A DNA stretch of 64,000 nucleotides, from positions 1-64,000 of the forward strand of contig JAAZCA010000019.1 of NCBI GenBank assembly GCA_012513515.1. Direction: 5' to 3'. A program made the position numbers and the translations under genes. Below the pieces are notes generated by a model that worked only from the letters and a program-made list of their open reading frames with translations, did no database searches and was not told the DNA's origin. The DNA comes from Myxococcales bacterium. Lineage in GTDB: Bacteria > UBA10199 > 2-02-FULL-44-16 > JAAZCA01. This document shows positions 57,688-64,000 of this stretch, piece by piece; position 1 is the first letter of the stretch; each line of letters starts with the position of its first letter.

Positions 57688-59427
57688 TTAGATGCTGATC
57701 GAGGAGATCTTCCTCTTGGTTACAAAATAGTCATACACCATCCTGGTGCAGATGCATGCGGTATACATGCTTATCGCGAGCCCTATTATCAGCGTTATGG
57801 CAAAGCCTCTGATTGGACCGGTGCCGAACTGGTATAGGACTATGCCAGCCATAAGCGTAGTTACGTTAGAGTCGATGATGGTCCTCATCGCGTTGCTATA
57901 CCCGGATTCAATCGCGCCTTTGGGCGTTTTTCCGTCTCTTATTTCTTCTCGTATTCTTTCATATATGATGATGTTGGCATCCACCGCCATCCCAAGGGTG
58001 AACGCCATTCCCGCTATACCGGGAAGGGTCAGCGTAGCTTGGAGGAGGGCCAGTGCGGATAGTATGAAGAGAAGGTTCAGCGCAAGCGCCATGTTGGCGA
58101 TGAGTCCGGACCCTTTGTAGTAGATTATCATGAAGAGGGCGATTATCGTGCCGCCGATCAAAGTGGCTATCACCCCCGAACGTATGGAATCCGCCCCGAG
58201 GCTTGGGCCCACGACGGTTTTCGTAGCTTCGATCATTCGAGCGGGGAGGGCCCCTTCCTGAAGTATCAGCACGAGATCTTCCGCCTCCTTTTGCATGTCG
58301 GAGAAGTTTCCATATCCAAGAGTTATCTGGGCCTGTCCGCCCAGGATCGGCTCGCGTATCTGGGGGGCCTTCATCACGTTGCCGTCAAGCATGATTGCCA
58401 TTCTCTTCCCTACGTTGTTTTTAGTAGCTTCGCCAAAAAGTTCTGCGCCGTAGCGATCGAATGTGAGGCTCACGTAAGGCTCATTGTCATGAACATTGAC
58501 TTGGGCGTTTTTCAGCGATTGGCCGGTAACCTCCGCCTTTCTATTCAGAAGGTATGGTGTGGCCCCCACGACTTTTTTGGTCACCGGGTCCTGCTGCAGT
58601 TCAAAGGCGATTTCGGTGTCGGCTGGAAGCTCGGATTTAACGCTCTGATTTATCGCGGCGACAGTTTCGGCTGAATAGTTCTCCGGAAGCGTCCCTGACT
58701 TTCTTGCATCAGCAACCATCTGAACGAGTTTGGCCTCTGGAATCGATTCATTCACTATCTTGAATTCTAGCTGGCCGGCCTGTTTGATTATGCCGATCGC
58801 TCTGTCCGGATCCTTGATTCCGGGAAGTTCGACTGCGATGCGATTCGAACCGACTCTCTGGATCGAAGGTTCGGCGACGCCATAGCGATCGATCCTGTTA
58901 CGTACCTTTTCGAGCGACTGCTTCGCTATCATGGAATGGAGGTTCTTTTTGAAATCATCAGTAGGTTCGAATGTCAGCTCGTATGTGTTTGACGCGTCGA
59001 CGCGCTTGAGCATTCTATCCAGAGAGGTCCTGATGTGTCTTATAGTTTCGGATGCGCCGTCATTGGTAAGTCCGGTGATTATGATTCTGTGCTTGGCTGT
59101 ATCCTGGCTGGCCTTTCCCCCGCTTATCTTATTCTTTTCCCAGAAACGCTCGATGTCGGAGATCATCGCGTCCAGCTGATTCACGATCGCAGCGGATGTA
59201 TCTATTTCAAACTCCAGATAGGTTCCACCGCGAAGATCGAGGCCGAGGTTTATTCCCTTATCGGGGAATATGGAGAAATACCACGGCAGCGGCGTCATGT
59301 TGTTTATTGCTTCTTCCTTCTTTTCGGCAAAACCGAAGAATGTCGGAACGAGCATATAGAAAGAAAGGAGGATGAGTCCGACGAGAAGGATGAGTTTCCA
59401 TTTCCAAGAATTCGGCATCATTTTCAA
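57688..59427 (-). CDS. secD: Protein translocase subunit SecD
   Basis: 579 aa. First helix LILLVGLILLSFYMLVP, a large periplasmic domain opening with GINLGLDLRGGTYLEFEID and including RNRIDRYGVAEPSIQRVGSNRIAVELPG, then a five-helix membrane domain with GMAFTLGMAVDANIIIYERIREEIRDGKTPKGAIESGY. Length is typical for the separate SecD form. Confidence 0.97.
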   Translation of the reverse strand: MKMMPNSWKWKLILLVGLILLSFYMLVPTFFGFAEKKEEAINNMTPLPWYFSIFPDKGINLGLDLRGGTYLEFEIDTSAAIVNQLDAMISDIERFWEKNKISGGKASQDTAKHRIIITGLTNDGASETIRHIRTSLDRMLKRVDASNTYELTFEPTDDFKKNLHSMIAKQSLEKVRNRIDRYGVAEPSIQRVGSNRIAVELPGIKDPDRAIGIIKQAGQLEFKIVNESIPEAKLVQMVADARKSGTLPENYSAETVAAINQSVKSELPADTEIAFELQQDPVTKKVVGATPYLLNRKAEVTGQSLKNAQVNVHDNEPYVSLTFDRYGAELFGEATKNNVGKRMAIMLDGNVMKAPQIREPILGGQAQITLGYGNFSDMQKEAEDLVLILQEGALPARMIEATKTVVGPSLGADSIRSGVIATLIGGTIIALFMIIYYKGSGLIANMALALNLLFILSALALLQATLTLPGIAGMAFTLGMAVDANIIIYERIREEIRDGKTPKGAIESGYSNAMRTIIDSNVTTLMAGIVLYQFGTGPIRGFAITLIIGLAISMYTACICTRMVYDYFVTKRKISSISI

Positions 59428-59447
59428 ATCCTCATCTGGCTGTATTT

Positions 59448-60952
<1,505 letters not shown>

Positions 60953-60984
60953 CTATGCGCCGGGGCGCAAAAACTTGCGCGAAA

Positions 60985-61010
60985 CTGCGATATTTCACCG
61001 TTCTTGTCAA
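60985..61010 (-). promoter_or_regulatory. Possible promoter of the tgt-secDF-queE run
   Basis: On the minus strand an exact -35 TTGACA (61010-61005) lies in the 132-nt gap between queA and tgt. The -10 is poor (near CAGTTT), so the call is tentative. A GC hairpin follows before the tgt start. Confidence 0.3.
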
Positions 61011-61066
61011 ATCGGCCCTGACTCATTAATCAATAAAATCAATTGGTTATGGTGCTTAAAAAGATG

Positions 61067-62107
61067 CTAGAGGATGAGCATGCAGTCCCCGAAGGAAAAG
61101 AGCCTGTAGCGCTCTTTTATCGCTTCTTCATAGCATGACAGTATGAACTCCCTCCCTGCGAATGCGGATATCATCACGAGCAGCGTCGACTTCGGCTGAT
61201 GGAAGTTCGTGAGCATCGCATCGACCACCTTGAATTCAAAACCCGGCTTGATGAAGAGGTCGGTGGTCCACTGGTCATGTGCGATCTCGCCGGTTTCTGA
61301 CCTGAGAGCCGCCGATTCAAGCGCGCGGGTTGTCGTCGTTCCAACTGCTACGATGCGTCGCCCGAGTTTTTTTGCGTCAAAAATTTTTTTGGACGTCTCC
61401 CTTTGAATGATGACCCTTTCGCCGTGCATCTTGTGGTCGTCCAGTTTTTCGGCGCGCACCGGAGCGAAGGTGTCTATTCCTACGTGAAGCACGATTTTTT
61501 CTACCGATGCTTTGCGATCTTCGATGGATCTGACTATTTGAGGGGTGAGGTGAAGCCCAGCCGTCGGTGCGGCTGCCGAACCGGTATGGCGTGCATATAC
61601 GGTCTGATATCTCTCGCGGTCCTCCTGTGAATATGCTTCGAATCCCCTTCTCTCGATGTAGGGGGGGAGCGGTGGTACGCCGTGTTTTTCCATTGCCAGC
61701 TTCAGCGAGTTTCCCTTGAACTCCAGCATGAGATATATGCCGTCGCGTCCCCTGGCTGTCGCCGTAGCTTGCATTCCGAAAAAGAACTTTTCGCCGGGGC
61801 GGATTTTTTTTGCGCGTTTCAGCAGTGCCTTCCAGAGGTTTGGCGTCTTGGTTTGCTCGATGAGAAGTATTTCCGCCTCTTCGCCGTTGCCGCGTTTGCC
61901 GAATATGCGAGCTGGAGCGACCTTTGTTTCGTTTATCACGACGATATCCCCCGGCTCGATGAACGATGCTATCTCTTTGATACACGAATGCGAGAAGCTG
62001 CTGTCGCTGCGGTGTACCACCATCATTCGCGATTCGTCACGAGCCGCGAGGGGGTGCTGCGCGATGAGCTCTTTTGGATATTCGTAATCGAAATCTGATA
62101 AGTTCAT
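61067..62107 (-). CDS. queA: S-adenosylmethionine:tRNA ribosyltransferase-isomerase
   Basis: 346 aa. Transfers and rearranges the ribose of AdoMet onto preQ1-tRNA to form epoxyqueuosine. Seen: the start LSDFDYEYPKELIAQHPLAARDESRMMVV, VVINETKVAPARIFG, HTGSAAAPTAGLHLT, ILHVGIDTF-type strand (LHVGIDTFAPVR), VGTTTTRALES and NFHQPKSTLLVMISAFAG. It starts 3 nt after the spoIID-like gene. Confidence 0.97.
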   Translation of the reverse strand: MNLSDFDYEYPKELIAQHPLAARDESRMMVVHRSDSSFSHSCIKEIASFIEPGDIVVINETKVAPARIFGKRGNGEEAEILLIEQTKTPNLWKALLKRAKKIRPGEKFFFGMQATATARGRDGIYLMLEFKGNSLKLAMEKHGVPPLPPYIERRGFEAYSQEDRERYQTVYARHTGSAAAPTAGLHLTPQIVRSIEDRKASVEKIVLHVGIDTFAPVRAEKLDDHKMHGERVIIQRETSKKIFDAKKLGRRIVAVGTTTTRALESAALRSETGEIAHDQWTTDLFIKPGFEFKVVDAMLTNFHQPKSTLLVMISAFAGREFILSCYEEAIKERYRLFSFGDCMLIL

Positions 62108-62110
62108 GTT

Positions 62111-63244
62111 TCAGTAGGCCCTTTTGATAACGGCGTCCGGATAGTAGTGGAAGAGAATTTCCTTGTAGTGTTTTCCCGCCTCGGCCATCGCTTTTGCGCC
62201 CCATTGACACATTCCGACGCCATGCCCGTACCCATTTCCAGTGAAGCTGATCTTTGCTTCGGAAAGAGATGCGTTGAACCATGTGCTCTTGATATTTTGA
62301 TATCCGAATATTTTTCTAAGCTCCCGTGCCTCCACCATCTGCAGACCGTTTTCATCCTCTATGACCAATAAATCGACTCTGGGAGAATCGGGAAGGGGTA
62401 TCGTCTCGACTGCCGATATCTCACCTATTGTCTTGCCGCTGTTTCTCAAGGCGCTTCGAAAAGAGGAGAGCGATACCTCGTAATTCCACTTCGCCTTGGG
62501 AGATTTTTTGCAGAAGCTGTCGGCGATTGCGGGGCCGCCGCGTTCTCCGTCCCAGACGTTGTGGGCATGCTCAGTGAGTCCGCCGCAGCAGCTGTGATAA
62601 TATGCCGGGAATATCGCCCCGTTTCTGTAGAGCATCTCGCCCCGCGTTTCATCCACGGCGGCGACGGCCCGCGGATCTTCGACGTGCGATCCGTGGTAAA
62701 CCTGCGCAAGAACGGTTGCCACTATGTCGTAAGGTTTTTGCGAATGGGTTTTTTTCATGGCTTGTATCTTGTTCATGGCGTAGGTTCTCGCAGCTACGAC
62801 CTGCGCCTTCATCGCCTCGATCGGCCATCTCGGCGAAATTTCACTTCCTACTATCCCTACCAGGTATCTTTCGATCGGCAACCGATTGATCACCTTGAGC
62901 AAACCTCCGTCGTTTCGATGAAGTTCCAGTGATCCGTGAAATGTTCGATCGCCTATCGAATAAGTGCTCCCCCTGTTTGTCAGAACGGTTCCGTCCGGAT
63001 AGGGCTTATCGTCGATATAAATGCCGGAGCTGTCGGATTTCACGAGCAGGCGCTTGCCGAGGGCAGCCCCTTTTTTCGACTGGCTGAAGGCAGCCGATAT
63101 TTGGGAATTCCCTCCCGATATGGTTATAGGTCCGGACCCGTCTATCACGAGCACTCTTATCTCAGGGGGAGGCGATGCAAAGGAGGACATCGGAAGCGCC
63201 ATGGTGACAGCTGCGATCAACAAAATTGCCCATTCCCTGATCAT
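62111..63244 (-). CDS. SpoIID/LytB-domain protein
   Basis: 377 aa with a signal peptide (LLIAAVTMALPMSSFA). The SpoIID domain is seen as LLKVINRLPIERYLVGIVGSEISPRWPIEAMKAQVVAARTYAM, AVDETRGEMLYRNGAIFPAYYHSCCGGLTEHAHNVW and the end GNGYGHGVGMCQWGAKAMAEAG. Family members are peptidoglycan lytic transglycosylases; in diderms the domain is linked to septal murein processing. Catalytic Glu lies in GSEISP. Upstream of queA by 3 nt, so probably the same transcript. Confidence 0.92.
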   Translation of the reverse strand: MIREWAILLIAAVTMALPMSSFASPPPEIRVLVIDGSGPITISGGNSQISAAFSQSKKGAALGKRLLVKSDSSGIYIDDKPYPDGTVLTNRGSTYSIGDRTFHGSLELHRNDGGLLKVINRLPIERYLVGIVGSEISPRWPIEAMKAQVVAARTYAMNKIQAMKKTHSQKPYDIVATVLAQVYHGSHVEDPRAVAAVDETRGEMLYRNGAIFPAYYHSCCGGLTEHAHNVWDGERGGPAIADSFCKKSPKAKWNYEVSLSSFRSALRNSGKTIGEISAVETIPLPDSPRVDLLVIEDENGLQMVEARELRKIFGYQNIKSTWFNASLSEAKISFTGNGYGHGVGMCQWGAKAMAEAGKHYKEILFHYYPDAVIKRAY

Positions 63245-63382
63245 AGCCGTGAATATGGTACAGAATACAAATCTGAGTCAATAAAATAAATGATTGAAAT
63301 TACAGGGCTTTTCGTCTTAAAAATGAAGCAACATTTTTCTGTTTCAGACGATAACCACTATGGGTTAAGGGATTATTCCAGA

Positions 63383-64000
63383 ATGGGTAAACTCGGAAGA
63401 TCATTCATGCGTCATATCTCGGTCCCGGTGAAGGTGATATCCTTCACTGCGATCGTCTATCTCTGCGTGTGGTCTTTGGAAATCTTGCTTTTGAAGCTCG
63501 GAGTGGTCGATGCGGGCGTTTCCTTCCTTGGAATATCCATCGAGCATATTTTCTTCGCTGTAGAGATACTCTCCGTGGCCCTAGCCGCCTCAGTGGGGAT
63601 GCACCTCTTTCTCGAAAGGCCGATGGAGCGGCTTACGGCTGTCATGAAAAAAGCGAAAGAGGGAGACTTTCTCGTGCGTGCCCCCGTCACTTCGGAGGAC
63701 GAAATCGGCGATCTCGCTAGGGCATTCAACCAGATGCTTTCGAAGATGACCGACCTTTCAGCCAATAAGATCCAGTCCGACCAGGATGTAGCGATGATTC
63801 AGGAACAGCTCAGGCTTCAGAGCAGGCTCGAAGAGAAGAGCGCGATCATAGAGAGGACAAATAGGACGTTGGAACATCTAGTCAAAGACCTCTCGCTCAT
63901 CTACGAGATAGGTCAGGAGGTTAACTCCATCGTCGACATAGACGATCTCTATGCAAATATAACCGAAACCCTGAAGAGATATCTTCGAATAAGCGAGTTT
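63383..64000 (+). CDS. HAMP-domain sensor protein, cut by the window edge
   Basis: 206 residues are visible from ATG 63383 (preceded by an in-frame stop); ATG 63407 is an alternative. Two membrane helices (SVPVKVISFTAIVYLCVW and IFFAVEILSVALAASVGMHLF) frame a short periplasmic loop. A HAMP domain follows (ERPMERLTAVMKKAKEGDFLVRAPVTSEDEIGDLARAFNQML), then a coiled coil with the start of a likely GAF domain (LSLIYEIGQEVNSIVDIDDLYANI). It is most likely a histidine kinase or diguanylate cyclase-type sensor; the output domain lies outside the window. Confidence 0.8.
   Translation, partial: MGKLGRSFMRHISVPVKVISFTAIVYLCVWSLEILLLKLGVVDAGVSFLGISIEHIFFAVEILSVALAASVGMHLFLERPMERLTAVMKKAKEGDFLVRAPVTSEDEIGDLARAFNQMLSKMTDLSANKIQSDQDVAMIQEQLRLQSRLEEKSAIIERTNRTLEHLVKDLSLIYEIGQEVNSIVDIDDLYANITETLKRYLRISEF

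Noticed and set aside
61377-61985. 202-codon open frame on the minus strand
   Set aside because: Alternative frame inside queA; Arg-rich and without domain.

Overview
The window looks like chromosomal DNA from a Gram-negative bacterium of deltaproteobacterial affinity, possibly an uncultured Desulfobacterota or UBA10199-type lineage (inference). The main evidence is the gene order ispE-spoVG-tRNA-prs-rplY-pth-rpsF-rpsR-DUF2232-rplI-dnaB, which is typical of that group. Outer-membrane beta-barrel proteins, SecDF-YajC, lipoproteins and a barrel-tailed PD40 protein indicate a diderm envelope. The genes are mostly housekeeping and densely packed. Intergenic DNA holds tRNAs, terminators and a few small repeat elements.

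Region 1 (1-4,000): two related small beta-barrel proteins flank a tRNA-rich stretch. The outstanding feature is a tRNA-Arg(UCU) gene split between U34 and C35 by a 674-nt group I intron. The intron carries a PD-(D/E)XK homing endonuclease gene of the I-Ssp6803I kind, and that gene appears to be decaying. Next to it lie a 22-bp copy of the tRNA 3' end, a tRNA-Pro, a truncated 5' copy of that tRNA-Pro, and rdgB.

Region 2 (4,100-12,400, minus strand): a replication and translation block made of a glycosyltransferase, dnaB, rplI, DUF2232, rpsR, rpsF, pth, rplY, prs, tRNA-Gln, spoVG and ispE.

Region 3 (12,700-25,700, plus strand): an alpha-glucan cluster. It has two unusual GH13 enzymes (one branching-enzyme/TreZ-like, one resembling the catalytic part of GlgE), a maltokinase and a GT4 glucosyltransferase of GlgA/GlgM type. 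It also has a DUF4380 protein, a 985-aa protein of unknown function and a beta-propeller lipoprotein. Together they suggest a maltose-1-phosphate route to alpha-glucan.

Region 4 (25,700-37,000): smc-ftsY, a small basic protein, coaX, a zinc metalloprotease and the three-gene transhydrogenase pntAA-pntAB-pntB.

Region 5 (36,900-44,400): a CehA/McbA-type lipoprotein, a REP-associated tyrosine transposase with flanking inverted repeats, and an iron operon dtxR-feoA-feoB plus a Cys-rich peptide. The iron operon has a candidate DtxR operator at its promoter.

Region 6 (44,400-64,000): envelope genes (PD40/barrel metalloprotease-like protein, Slt), a Na/Pi cotransporter with a PhoU-like partner, then a long minus-strand run from spoIID to queE: spoIID, queA, tgt, yajC, secD, secF, recJ, queD, queC, DUF366, queE. 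This run combines protein export with almost the whole queuosine pathway; queF is not seen. The window ends inside a HAMP sensor gene.
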